A stretch of 64,000 nt of DNA from Neodontobutis hainanensis (taxonomy: Eukaryota > Chordata > Actinopteri > Gobiiformes > Odontobutidae). Below, in pieces: positions 21,501 to 33,490 of this stretch (position 1 is the stretch's first letter; each line of letters starts with the position of its first letter). Position numbers and translations under genes: made by a program. Location of the stretch: NCBI GenBank assembly GCA_024349245.1, contig JALDNG010000517.1, positions 124,001-188,000 on the forward strand, read 5' to 3'. The notes beneath the pieces are model-generated. The model was not told the DNA's origin and searched no databases. It saw nothing but the letters and a program-made list of their open reading frames with translations.

Positions 21501-24030
21501 ACACATCACTTATGTCATGACAAACATAAAAGCCAATGACAACCACCCCCTATCTATAAATGTGTTGCCATAGCAACGGAGCAACTATGTGGAAAAAGTC
21601 AATGGGAAGGGAAAATTTTAGTTTGTCCTAGGCAAATGAAACTTGGTACACACATCCAGCATGGGCTTATGAACATAAAAACCAATGGGGACCACACCCT
21701 ATCACACACAAGAAGGCAGCCATTTTGAATTAAAAATGTGAACCGCCTTAAAATACACCTCACTTTTAAAAATTGACAGAAAATAGCTGCTTCATTCCAC
21801 AAACACCAAACTTAGGCAAAATGAGCTAAACACTTGTGTGCAAAATAGACAATGCCTTTTCTTGTTGTTTTTGCTCACTTTATATTTTTATTTAATTTTT
21901 ATTTTTCTGCAAATTTTTCTGCAAAATTATCCTTAATTTTGACCCAGTAAATGTGCGCAAAAAGTACATTTTATTGGCCACTAAACTTAAGCCTGGCAAA
22001 ATATTGATGTATCTTAAGTATTTGAAAAAATAATAAAAAGAAATGACTCAATGGCGACCCCTGGAAAATGAAAATACATTTGGCCTATGGAAAGTGAAAG
22101 TAATTTTTTCCAACGTAGGAAAATGAAACTTGGTACATCCATAGGACACCTCAGGCCAAACAGAAAAGTCTATGACAGCAACAGCCTAAACTGAACAGGA
22201 AGTCCGCCATGTGGGGTGGAACGCGCAACCACCTAAATCGCACCCCTCGGGTCAAAAGATTAAACCCAATGTGTTTTCTTCTAAAAGGCCCCAAATTTGT
22301 TGAGTATTATATAGACACGAGTGCCAATAAAAGTTATCAGTTTGTTTTTTGATACATTTGTGGTTGTGGTCGTAATGAGCCTGTGAAGAGGCAGCCATTT
22401 CTTTGGGAAATAAATGCCATTTACCAAATGCCAGGATGCTTCCTTTGGAGGACGCTCCTCCAGAGCCAAGACTAGAGTTTTGGAAAATGCCTCAGAATCT
22501 TTTGAAACTGGTAAACTTGTTATTTTAGACAACTAATATTTACATTTTTACTTTTTAACATTGCAAATCTCCAGCCAGTACTTTGTTTTTATCGCCTCAG
22601 CCCAAGCATAAACTCTTATTTTCAAAAGTTCAGACAGATCCCAGGAAAACCAGGAAATGTGGAGACCTTTAACTCTAAATTACAAGGTGGTGTAGCAGGC
22701 CCCAGCAGTAGCACAGGCCCGAGGTGGTGAAGCAGGCTCCAGCCAGAAGAAGATTCAAGCAGCGGCACAGGCCCGGTTATTTGACATTATCGTGAAGTTT
22801 ACACTTTAAAGCACGAAATGCAATCCTCCGAGTACATGTGTCCCCGCGGTCGCAAGGGAGGCGAGGGCCTTTATCGCCGCTTGCGGCTTTAATTATTATT
22901 ATTATTATTATTAGGCCCGAGCCGGTGATAGCCGGGAGGGCCTATTGTTTTTGCTCGGATTATTTATTTATTTATTTATTTTTTTCCCTGCAAAATGATC
23001 CTTAATTTGACCCAGTGAACATGCACGAAAAGTAATTTTTATTGGGCCCAAAGTTCAAGGTCGGCGAAAAATTTATGTATTTGAAGTCCCCGAAAAAAAA
23101 TATGAAAAATGACTCAGTGGCGACCCTTAGAAAAGTCAAAATACATTGGGCCTATGGAAAGTGAAAGTACATTTTTTCTAATGTAGAAATACAAAACCTG
23201 GTACATCCATAGGACACCTCAGGGCAAACAGAAAAGTCTATGACAGCCAAAGCCTAAACTCAACAGGAAGTCCGCCATGTGGGGTGAAAGGCGCGGCCAC
23301 CTAAATCGCACCCATTACGCCAAAAGATTTAACTCATTGTGTTTTTGTCTAAATGGCCCCAATTTTGGTGAGTATCATCTAGACACATGTGCTAACAAAA
23401 GCTGTCATTTTGTTTTTGATATCTTATTGGGTGTGGGTGTGGCAAGCCTGTAACGAGGCGGCCATTTTTGTGGTAATAAATTATCCGTGGTCATAATGAG
23501 CCTGTGAAGAGGCAGCCATTTCTTTGGGAAATAAATGCCATTTACAAAATGCCAGGATCCTTCCTTTAGAGGACGCTCCTCCAGAGCCAAAACTAGAGCC
23601 TTGGAAAGCTCTTCAGAATCTTTTGGAACTTGTAAACTTGTTTTTAGACAAGTAATATTTACATTTTTACTTTTTACCAGGCGGGTGCAGCGATTTCTGA
23701 GCAAATCTCCAGTCACTATTTTGTTTTTCTCGCCTTAGCCCAAACATAATCTATTATTTTTATAAGTTCAGACAGATCCCAGGAAAACCAGGGAATGTGG
23801 AGACCTTTAACTCTAAATACAAGGTGGTGTAGCAGGCCCCAGCAGTAGCACAGGATCGAGATGATGAAGCAGGCTCCAGCCAGAAGAAGATTCAAGCAGC
23901 GGCACAGGTCCAGTTATTTGACATTATCGTGAAGTTTACGCTTTAAAGCACGAAATGCATTCCTCCAAGTACATGTGTCCCAGCGTCGCAAGGGAGGCAA
24001 GGGCCTTTATCGCCGCTATGCTTTAATTAT
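18515..24030 (+). repeat. tandem array of a ~2.1 kb noncoding repeat
   Basis: Units begin near 'ttaggcccgagccggtgata' (three short starts at 18520-18660, then 22912) and end 'gcggctttaatt' (about 20800, 22895) or a diverged form (24020). Unit 1 is about 18610-20805, unit 2 about 20806-22900, and unit 3 22912-24030 with an internal deletion. Within a full unit two related half-repeats of about 1.1 kb follow each other; both contain 'gactcagtggcgacccct', 'ggcctatggaaagtgaaag' and 'aggaagtccgcca'. No protein is encoded. A reversed copy lies at 56095-58912. Confidence 0.85.
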
Positions 24031-24458
24031 TATTATTATTATTAATTTAATGTATGCCTTAGTTTTGACACTTTAGAAATGTAATTTGAAAGTAATTAAT
24101 TTTATTTGTTTTTGCATCTTAGAAAATGCTTTATTTAAAACCCCAAACAAATGGCACTTAAATGCACTTTTCATTGTTCACAGTACAAGTACAGACAGAA
24201 AAACAATGGGTAATAACTAAATATTTAGTTTTGATGTATGCATTGCATTCTATGCATTTAAAAAGATAAAAATGCAATTTTTCTAAAAAAAAAAAAAAAC
24301 GAAACTTAGTTTTTAAGAGAACTAAGAGTATTATTTTCTCTTGCATAATTAATATTGTACTTTATTTAAGCAAAAATAAATTTTATCCGATTACTCAACA
24401 AAATTTTTGGTAGAATACTCGATTACTAAAATATTATAGCTACAGCCCTACACTACAG

Positions 24459-26262
24459 ACATCTTATTAAGCAAAGAGAAACAGAAGTTGTTAAAACAGC
24501 AGGGCACAGAGGGTTATAATAGTGACAAGTCTGATCTGAAGATACACATTTTAAAAGAGAGTAAAATAATCCACTTAAATTAATTTCTCTGATGGTATTT
24601 GGAATAATGTTTAATTGTTTAGAAGCTCGAATAGAAAAGGCAGACTGACTGAAAGCTGTTTTACTAATCTTTTTAGTTTACCAATTTGTTAGTATTTTTC
24701 TATTGAGATGCACTTTTTATACTTGTTATTTGCTCACTTTGCAAACTACATTGCACCTAGATTAGACACCTTCTCTCTCACCTGTTGAAACCAGTTAGAA
24801 CCAGTGTATACATAGTTTGAAAATACTGATGCAGTGGCAGAGAGAGCCTGCTTCCTGCGAGGGACGCAGCCATAGATTACTATTACTCTTGTGGTGTCAA
24901 GTTGACCGTGGACACAACTCGTTGTCTGACATTGTGTTAACATTGTGTTGTGTACTAGTCGTGGTGAGTGGGCTTTCAACCAAGACAGGCCAACTTGAAT
25001 TCATTTTGTGAGATTTTTATTTGATTTTTTCTGACTTTCCACAGGGTCCCGTCCTGCAGCAGCCATTTTAAACTCCTCATCACATCCTCGCCATTTCCAC
25101 CTTCACCCTTGACACTGGTTATTCCCGCTGCAGTGAATCAGGAGGACCTCCAGCACTGATCTTCTTTGCAACGTGCCCTTAAAAAAGGACAGGAGCCCAC
25201 TCCAACGAAGGCCACCCCAGGCAAACCAGCAAACCCGGGCATGTGGATGGCTGAGGTGGCTAAGTGTTGTTGCTGCAGCTCTCTGGGCTCCACGCCGGAC
25301 ATGGCTGTCACCAATGATCCACACAGTTTCTAGAAGTGATTGGAATGCGATTGGAATTTCAAAGTTACAACTGAGTTATTAAAAAAAAAAAAAAGAATAA
25401 AAAAAGGTTAAATATGCAACCCTAACTGGACTTACTTGTCTGTGCAGCCATTTCTTGGGAGGTCTGCCTTCCGGGTGAAGAAGGCAGAAGCAGGGGAGCA
25501 GAGGGCAGGTCCATTGTGAAAACTACAAGAGAAAGAGTTATGCATAATGTGGCTGTAACTAAGTAAAATATAGTCTCCAAAGTAATGTGCAACTGCACTT
25601 ACTTGTCTGGGCAATGGGTTCTTGGGAGTGAGCAATGTGAGAAGTGATGTTTTTCATTACAATAGAAAAAGTTAGATTAGTATGCTATATTATAGCTACA
25701 TACCACATGCATTATTCAAAATGCCTTGTAAAATGTTAACTATATAAACATATTATAGAGAGAAACATAGCGTGTTTATGAATCTAAAATCATTTTATCT
25801 TAATTTAGAAGTATTTATAATATTTTGGCTTTAATTGCACAATCTACAGTTTTTTTCTGTACATTTAATACATGTTTTAACTCTATTTAGGAAAATGTGA
25901 CAGATAACAATCTTTCAATTTATAGATTAATCCCAAAAACATGCAGAAAAACAGAATTTGGAATAAACGTATTTAGCGTTAAGCGTTTGAAGTCTTTCTT
26001 TAGTGGAATTGCAAGTAAAACTTCTAATAAAATTATCATAAAGCATAAAAAGTTTTAACAGCCATTCGGGTTGATTTCAAATTAGTTGATAAATGTAGTC
26101 AAAGTCATGAAGTCCACTTACTATCGACGAGCGAGCTGGCCAACAATAGCAACGAGAAGGGAGAAAAATCCCACTGTGAAAAAATGTAGCTCGGGCAGGT
26201 TGCCTGGTGTTAGCAACAGGTTAGCAAAAGCCTTGGCCTCGGTACCGCAGAGTAGGCATAAT
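24459..26262 (-). repeat. left arm of giant inverted repeat (middle part)
   Basis: This is the reverse complement of about 30640-32330 with modest divergence; for example, 24459-24735 pairs with 32040-32300 and 26090-26260 pairs with 30645-30835. It is bounded on the left by the hAT insertion and on the right by the P-type insertion. It contains the SGNH-like exons on the minus strand. Confidence 0.85.
25103..25650 (-). pseudogene. SGNH-hydrolase-like gene, left copy, broken
   Basis: The minus strand has a small exon near 25640-25603 ending 'PKNPLPRQ' at a GTAAGT donor, a second related exon near 25525-25430, and the main exon from 25330. The main exon reads 'WIIGDSHVRRGAQRAA', 'ARVCWFAWGGLRWSGLL' and 'VLLIHCSGNNQCQG'. 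GDSH fits SGNH block I, and G-N-N stands where block III has G-x-N-D. The frame then ends, so the C-terminal catalytic DxxH is not seen. Related ORFs accompany some fish retroelements such as Ngaro, but no tyrosine recombinase is visible here. It is the mirror of 31234-31760. Confidence 0.6.
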
Positions 26263-26578
26263 CATAGACATACATAATAAAGGCTAGATGTCTCGTCCGC
26301 GCTGTTGGCCAGTGGAGGTCGACGTCCGCACCTGGCGGCCATCTTGTCACAGGCAGCTTGCTCACTCGTAACATTGTGTTTTAATGGTGCATGTACTTTT
26401 TAAATAACCATAACTTGCTAAATTTTCTACCAATTTTTAAACAGTTTGGTTTGTTATAAATGTCAGATGTGTACTTATGACACTGCATACTTATGAATAA
26501 TTATAACCATTGACTTCCATATGAAAATAACATTGAACAGAACATAGAGATGCAATGAATATACACACGCCGAAGGAA

Positions 26579-26690
<112 letters not shown>

Positions 26691-27639
26691 CACACACACC
26701 TTTATAGTGTTACTATTATAATAAAATAATTAGAATTATTATGTTTATTTTAACTTCTTGAGGATTGGACCATTTACTAGGCTTTTCCCCTTGACATTGC
26801 ACTGCGTATACTTCAGAGATCACTGTTCCCAGCTATTTTTGCCTACCATCAAATGCCTGACCTCTTTAGAAAACTGAGACCCTGTAGTTTCTTAGGAAAC
26901 AATCAGAATAATTATGTGAAGTACTTGGACAGAGTTATAGAGGATAGAATATTGTTTTTTTTCTTTCTGCTGGATAACAAGCATCTCAACTGACCACATT
27001 TCAGCTTCTAGGTCTCTCTGTAAAGCTGTGTGCAAAAGCAGATCAATATAGAATGAAATATGAGTACTTTAGACCATTGATTTGCCAAGGTATGCTCATG
27101 CGTTACCCAAAACATAGACATACATAATAAAGGCTTACTGTGTGGTAACCTCTTGGTAACACTCTGAAGTTTCTTGTAGACTATTTGGATTGTTTATCAG
27201 GGTTCTGATATAGAATTACTACACAAAATATGGAATAATTACACAAAAGTCTATTTATTTATTTTTTTTAACTATTATAAAAGTGACATTTGCAAAAAAA
27301 AAAAAAATAGATAGATACAAGATTCCCCTTTACAAATATACATAAAAAAATGCTGCATGTTGAAATCCCCACCCTGTAGAGAGAACTGCACTTCTGTGGA
27401 GGACAGAGAAGAAAAAAAATGACCCAAAATAACAGAGCTTGGGCTAATGCCCTTTGAAAAGGACAGTTTTATTGAATTTCTGTCACATGTTGCTGCTCTG
27501 TAAGATAAGGTTATTCATTTTAGCGATGTGGTGCAGCCGTAGCTTAAAAAACAGGGACACAACTACTGTTAACAGCGTATGGTGGTGATTGTCTATGCAA
27601 TACTGCGTTTCACCAATGTGCTCCCCGAGCACAAACACA

Positions 27640-28345
27640 TTCTCTGACCCTATCCTCTTCCGTACAATGTACACCCTCTAGCAGTTTAATGGGCTGTGAT
27701 CGTCTGGTACTTGTTGATGCCTGACGAATGACCCACTCTGCTGCCCTGACGACCCTCACTGTGCTTTCTGATGGAATCACCAGACCTCCATTGTTTTTTA
27801 AGGTCAGCAGGTGGTAGCTCTGGTCCTTGATGGCAGATGCAGCGTCTGTCACTAGGCTGGCACGGCAGACATCACAAGACAGCTTCTTTAGAGCTCGCAC
27901 AACAAATCCTGAAATTTGAGTTAGTATAATAATATCATTACTTATAATAATAATCAATTATAAGGATGTGGAAATTAAGGGAAGATTTGTCTTTATGGTC
28001 TATCGCAAGATTGTTTTCCCCCAGAATTTGACTATTGGCACTATCGGTTATAGGCAAAATCAACTTTCAGTCAGCCTTTACCTGAAATGTACACAAGAGC
28101 ATTGTCCACAAGACCATCAAAGCAGATGGGAAGGTAGCTGTGGTCATGTACTAGGGCAGGAATGTCAGCAAATGAGGATGGAAGATCTTCTTCTCCTGCT
28201 GCAGAGGACATATCTACAGCTGACAGGCTTGTAGAGGTGACAATGACAGCTGGTAGGGACTCTGTGTCATCCTGTGCTGTCACATTGCCATCAGCTTCCT
28301 GAAGATGTACTTGAACTGGCTGGCATTAGGGTTGTTATTCCAGCC
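27640..28345 (-). pseudogene. P-element/THAP9-like transposase C-terminal exons
   Basis: On the minus strand an upstream exon (about 28345-28083) begins with 'GGWNNNPNASQFKYIFRKL' and, after a frameshift, ends 'DNALVYISG'. It splices to an exon from about 27910 reading 'FVVRALKKLSCDVCRASL' and 'LLTLKNNGGLVIPSE'. These are hallmark C-terminal features of P-element and THAP9-like transposases: a CxxC after a 'YISGFV' run, and a 'LKNRGGL.PS' run. The catalytic core and any THAP finger of this element were not found. It is non-functional. Confidence 0.65.
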
Positions 28346-29217
28346 ACCTTAAAAAAAAAAAAAAAAAGATATATGGAGTATAGTACACATATATTCAATA
28401 CATGCTTTAAAAATGTTTTATGCTTAAAAACAAAACAAAACAAAAAAAAATAGAACTAGCCACCCCTGAATGATCTCTCCATATAAATTAAGTTGCATGA
28501 CATTATCATACAATTCAGACTGTATCAGTGGTGATAAATTCGGCAAACAGATACAAATACAGACATTTTCTATATACTCAAAATGGTTTGTGACACTTCC
28601 AGGGTTAGTTACTTTCCTGTATCATAATGTAAGATGTTTTTAACAAACCAAACCGATTGGAAATCATGTGCAACTTAAGTTATATTGAAAAGAAAGAGCA
28701 ATTCTGCCTCTCCACTGATGTAAAATTGCTGGGTAGCAGCTAAACTGTAACTACTAACGTTAGGTCTCACTCAAAGCCAGCTAATAACTACAACCACATT
28801 CACAATGACTGTAATTTAGATAAAAAATTGGTTGTCATAAAATCGTTATTGGTGTCAGTAAAACTATAACTGAACAGCTCGATGGTGGTCTCAGCCTTGA
28901 TAACTTGCACAAGTAACGTTAGCCGTGATAGACAACTATGCTGCACGATTAAGTCGTCGAAAAGAAAAGCTGCAATTTCAACATGTTCACGCATCCAGAA
29001 TTATAGCCACATTAACTTTTGTAAGAAATCAAACATTTTGTAAATCCGTCAAGATTTCAGCGAGATAAAAGTATTTATGTTCATGCAGATCACTCACCTT
29101 ACATCAGGTACCACAGAGTCCGCCAGAAAGCTTGCCTGTTCCAAGATGGCCGGTGATGACGTTAGAGACTGCGCCGTAAGACATCTAGCCTTTAATATGT
29201 ATGTCTCTGGGCATAAT

Positions 29218-29374
29218 TACCCACCCTATGCACCACTCCCTTTGCCCATTTTAGTAACATCCCCTGACGAAGGAGTCTGAAATGTCCGGATGTAATTGCC
29301 ATTTTTTTTGCTCTGACTTTGAATGATATTGGTGACCAATTGGCGGATTACATTCATTTTATTTACAATCTATG
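29218..29374 (-). repeat. inner end of left inverted-repeat arm
   Basis: This continues the left arm after the P-type insertion and is the reverse complement of about 30481-30640. It ends '...tacaatctatg', so the element on this side reads CATAGATTGTAAAT from its terminus. The same terminus recurs at 30481 and 40399, with a diverged form near 36126. Confidence 0.8.
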
Positions 29375-30480
29375 GTTGGTACACACGTGACTCATTACTT
29401 TAAAACATAAAGATCAGTCCATCATTTCAAGAACTGTGAATGTATCCTTAAGTGCAGTCACAAAAAATATCAAAGTGAACAAAAACATGCCAACAGCAAG
29501 ACAAATACTAATTTAAATACCAATAAGCAATTTTTTGCCTATACATGCTCGAAACATAATTTGATTAACAAATAGATGCATTGACCAATAAATTACATAA
29601 TTATACCCTGAAGCTCATTTCTACCAAAATCCTGATCGTTTCTTTCGATCCTCTGTTTGACATTTGTTCTACATTTTTTGGTGGCATCTCAACCAAAAGT
29701 TCTGTGATTTCAGACAGACAACAAGGATATTTAATTCGAGTTTGGAGGGCTAGATTTTGTTAGAACACTAAATAAATCTTTAGAAGCTTGACTGAAGCTA
29801 GAATACCCAAATTAAACCCATATGTATTCTTTCTTTGTTTTAATCTACAATGTAAAAACAACCAAAAAAAAAACCCAACAACAACAAAAAAAACATGGAA
29901 CTAGAAGGTGTGTCCAAACTTTTGACTGGTACATATATGGGCTGCATAAATAGATAAAATAATGCAACAGGTCTAAAAAGAAAAACATGATTTATTGGAA
30001 AGGTTTCATAAAATGAAGCGTGCAGGGGAAATGAATCACGTGACACGCTCTCTCTCCGAAACCACTGTGGACACACCTGCAGTTTCAAGGTAACGCCCAC
30101 ATACCTGAACCAATCCGGAAGAACTCTGCTCACACATTGCGTAGGCAAACGCCGAACAGTCTTTACTTTTTCATCTATTGTCCCCCACTGTAGTCAACTG
30201 CACCCCTCTGGAGTAGCCGCCCTGCACGGAATAGCCGTTGTTTTTGTTGGAAAGAGAACGAAACCCTGCTAACAAAGGACGTTCCACCTGGTAAGTAGGC
30301 CTAGCTTTTAGTGACTTTATGTCGTTCTTTGCAATGTTTTCTCTAAGTAACTGTTTATCAGTTTCTTCACTCTCGCTGGTTCTTGTATTACAAAGTTTAA
30401 GTGAAAACACGGTGTGTATGCTTTGTCGTGAAGTCGCTTTGGTTGCTGAGAGCGCGCAGTTTGCGGTGACACGGTAAAAC
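29375..30480. other. spacer between the two inverted copies; no gene seen
   Basis: About 1.1 kb separates the facing termini of the two arms. It is AT-rich on the left, with a more GC-balanced part at about 30000-30480. No coding domain, TIR or LTR was recognised. Confidence 0.5.
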
Positions 30481-31233
30481 CATAGATAGTAAATAAAAAT
30501 GGATGTAATCTGCCCATTGGTCCCCTATTTACTGATATGACTCTAATTCATGGGCAAAAAAATGGCGATTACATCCGGACATTTCAGACTCCTTCGTCAG
30601 AGGATGTTACTAAAATGGGCAAGCGCTTGCGTGGGTAATTACGCCCACTCCGCGGTAGCCGAGGCTAAGGCTAATGCTAACCTGTTGCTAACACCAGGCT
30701 AACGCAAGTGGAGCTCTCCCGTTCCAGCTACATTTTTTTTTCACAGTGGGATTTTCCGCCCCTCTTGTTGCCATTGTTGGACTGCGTCGATAGTAAGTGG
30801 ATTTCATGACTTTGACTGCATTTATCAACTAATTTGAAATTAACTCTAATGGCTGTTAAAACTTTTTTATTCTTTATGATAATTTTATTAGACGTTTTAC
30901 TTGTAAGACCACTAAAGAAAGCAAAGACTTCAAACGTATAAATATGTTTATTCTTACTTCTGTTTTTTGTGCATGTTTTGGGGATTAAGCTATAATATTG
31001 AAAGATTGTTATCTGTCACATACTTTTTCTAAATAGAGTTAAAACATTTATTAAATGTACAGAAAGAACCTGTAGATTATGCAATTAAAGTCATAATATT
31101 ATAAATACTTCTAAATTAAAATAAAATGATTTTAGATTCATGAACACACAATGTTTCTCTCTATAATATGTTATATAGTTAATATTTTATAAGCTATAAT
31201 ATAGCATACTAATGTAACTTTTTCTATTGTAGT

Positions 31234-31760
31234 TAAAAGATGTAAAACATCACTTCTCACATTGCTCACTCCCAAGAACCCATTGCCCAGACAAGTAAGT
31301 GCAGTTGCACATTACTTTGGAGACTATATTTTACTTAGTTACAGACACGTTATGCATAACTCTCTTGTAGTTTTCAAGATGGACCTGCCTCTGCTCCCCT
31401 CCTTCTGCCTTCTTCACCTGGAAAGCAGAACTTCCAAGAACATGCTGCACAGACAAGTAAGTCCAATTATGGCTGCATATTTAACCTTTTTTTAATTATT
31501 ATTTTTTTTACTTTTTTCACATTAATTTATGCATTCTTTTCACATCTAGAAACTGTGTGGATCATTGGTGACAGCCATGTCCGGTGTGGAGCCCAGAGAG
31601 CTGCAGATACAACACTTAGCCACCTCAGCCATCCACATGCCCGGGTTTGCTGGTTTGGCCTTCGTTAGAGGGGGCTCCTGTCCTTTTTGAGGGCACGTTG
31701 CAAAGAAGATCAGTGCCGGAGGTCCTCCTGATTCACAGTGCCGGGAATGACCTGAGCATT
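31234..31760 (+). pseudogene. SGNH-hydrolase-like gene, right copy, broken
   Basis: Exons with good splice signals: about 31234-31292 (acceptor ATTGTAG, donor GTAAGT), 31371-31455 (acceptor CTTGTAG, donor GTAAGT) and from 31550. The first two end in related peptides ('NPLPRQ', 'KNMLHRQ'), suggesting exon duplication. The third reads 'VWIIGDSHVRCGAQRAA' and 'HPHARVCWFGL', then meets a stop. A later out-of-frame block corresponds to the GxND region ('VPGMT', near 31740). SGNH hydrolases are esterase/lipase-like enzymes with a Ser in GDS. The role inside a transposon is unknown. Frames are broken, so it is a pseudogene. Confidence 0.6.
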
Positions 31761-32171
31761 TTGTCCAGTGTCAAGGGTGAAGGTGGAAATAGCGAGGATG
31801 GGATGAGGAGTTTAAAATGACTGCTGCAGGACGGGACCCTGTGGAAAGTCAGAAAAACTCAAATAAAAATCACACAAAACTATTTCAAGTTGGGCTGTCT
31901 TGGTTGAAAGCCCACACACCACGACTGGTACACAACACGATGTTAACACAATGTCAGTCAACATGTTGTGTCCACAGTCAACTTGACACCACAAAAGTAA
32001 TAGTAATCTATGGCCGCGTCCCACGCAGGAAGTATAACGAGTGCATCTCAATAGAAAAATACTAGCAAATTGGTAAAATAAAAAGATTAGAAAAACAGCT
32101 TTCAGTCAGTCTGCCTTTTCTGTTCGAGCTTCTAAACAATTAAACATTATTCCAAATACCATCAGAGAAAT

Positions 32172-33490
32172 TAATTTAAGTGGATTATTTTACTCTCTTT
32201 TAAAAATGTGTCTCTTCAGATCAGACTTGTCAGTATTATAACCCTCTGTGCCCTGCTGTTTTAACTTCTGTTTCTCTTTGTTTAATAAGATGTCTGTAGT
32301 GTAATGCACCTGATGCATGATTTCTATTTGTCCTTTTTAATATTGTTATTAATGATGTTAAAGCTGCTGCTCGCTTGTGACTAAAATTCTACTACACCTA
32401 CAACTACAGTTCTACAATAACCCATGTGGACTAATGTTACTCTGGCATATTATACAGTTGGTCAGTATGTACTGTCTTGTAATAAAGATAACACATAAAG
32501 TTTTGGGTACCCTCAAATCAGTGCAGAAGCAATCCGTCTCAAAGTGTTGACTGCACGACCAACTGGAAGAGGTAGGAGTCCAGTTCTGTGTCCTCATCTT
32601 CAACACCCACTGGTCCAGTCTGTCTAGATCACCGAGAGGAAAACTTAAACAAACAAACAAACAAAAACTAGTTAACACATTAATTTAAGTGGATTATTTT
32701 AGTCTCTTTTAAAATGTGTCTATTCAGTTCAAACTTGTCAGTATTATAACCCTCTGTGCCCTGATGTTTTAACAACTTCTGTTTCTCTTTGCTTAATAAG
32801 ATGTCTGTAGTGTAACTAATGACTAATTCAAAACACATCTATTCAGACTGGCCTACTCACTCCCACCATAACTGCACTGTTCTGTCATCAACAAATATGT
32901 TTTTATTTGTTGCTTTTAATTGTTGTCCTTGAGTATTTGAATTATGTGTAATTGATATGTAAAGCGTCTTTGCGTCCCCAGAAAAGCACTATATAAAATT
33001 GATGTAATAATAATAATAATAATAATAATAATGTGCTATTGTGTTTTTACTATTGGTATAAGGCGACATTGAGTGTCCAGAAAAGCGCATTATAAATAAA
33101 ATATAATAGAATTATTATTAATGCATGTTGTCTATTTGTCCTTTTTAATATTGACAGTGTGTTTTATTTGTGCTCCTAATGGCCTGAATGTTATTAATGA
33201 TGTTTCTGATAAAGCTGCTGATTGCTTGTGACTCACTGTGCAGTTCTACAATAATCCATGTGGACTAATGTTACTCTGGCATATTAGACAGTTGTGCTAT
33301 TGGTCAGTATGTACTGTCCTTGTAATAAAGATGACACATAAAGTTTTAGGTACCCTCAAATCAGTGCAGAAGCTATCCCTCTCAAAGTGTTGACTGCACA
33401 ACTGCCTGGAAGAGGTAGGAGTCCAGTTCTGTCTCCTCATCTTCAACACCCACTGGTCCAGTCTGTCTGGATCACCGAGAGGAAAACTTA
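32172..33490. repeat. tandem duplication within the right copy
   Basis: The block 32172-32645 recurs as 32676-33490. Both carry the same order: 'attaatttaagtggattatt', 'taataagatgtctgtagt', 'ttattaatgatgtt', then a THAP exon. The second copy is enlarged by an inserted LINE tail at about 32820-33116. The second THAP exon (33360-33500) joins the upstream first exon. Confidence 0.75.
32820..33116 (+). mobile_element. L2-type LINE 3' tail insertion
   Basis: The region contains 'aaagcgtctttgcgtcccc', 'agaaaagcactatataaaat' and then a TAA repeat (33005-33033), followed by a second similar tail ending 'cattataaataaaat'. Such stem-forming tails terminate L2-like LINEs in fish. It interrupts the duplicated block and is absent from the first copy. 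Confidence 0.6.

Larger units (their letters stand above)
17840..24450 (+). mobile_element. hAT transposon enlarged by a nested array
   Basis: The ends are TAGGGCTG... and ...CAGCCCTA, and the exact 8 bp CACTACAG flanks both (17832-17839 and 24451-24458), which is diagnostic of a hAT insertion. The element contains a short transposase-derived ORF (18053-18283) and a 3' part (about 24030-24450). A 5.5 kb tandem noncoding repeat (18515-24030) accounts for most of its length. Without the array it would be about 1.1 kb, an internally deleted hAT. It splits the left arm of the giant inverted repeat, so it inserted after that arm existed. Confidence 0.9.

Noticed and set aside
19489..21802. Two near-identical 67-residue minus-strand ORFs (19489-19692, 21599-21802)
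   Set aside because: They fall at equivalent positions of the tandem noncoding array; similarity reflects the repeat, not a gene.
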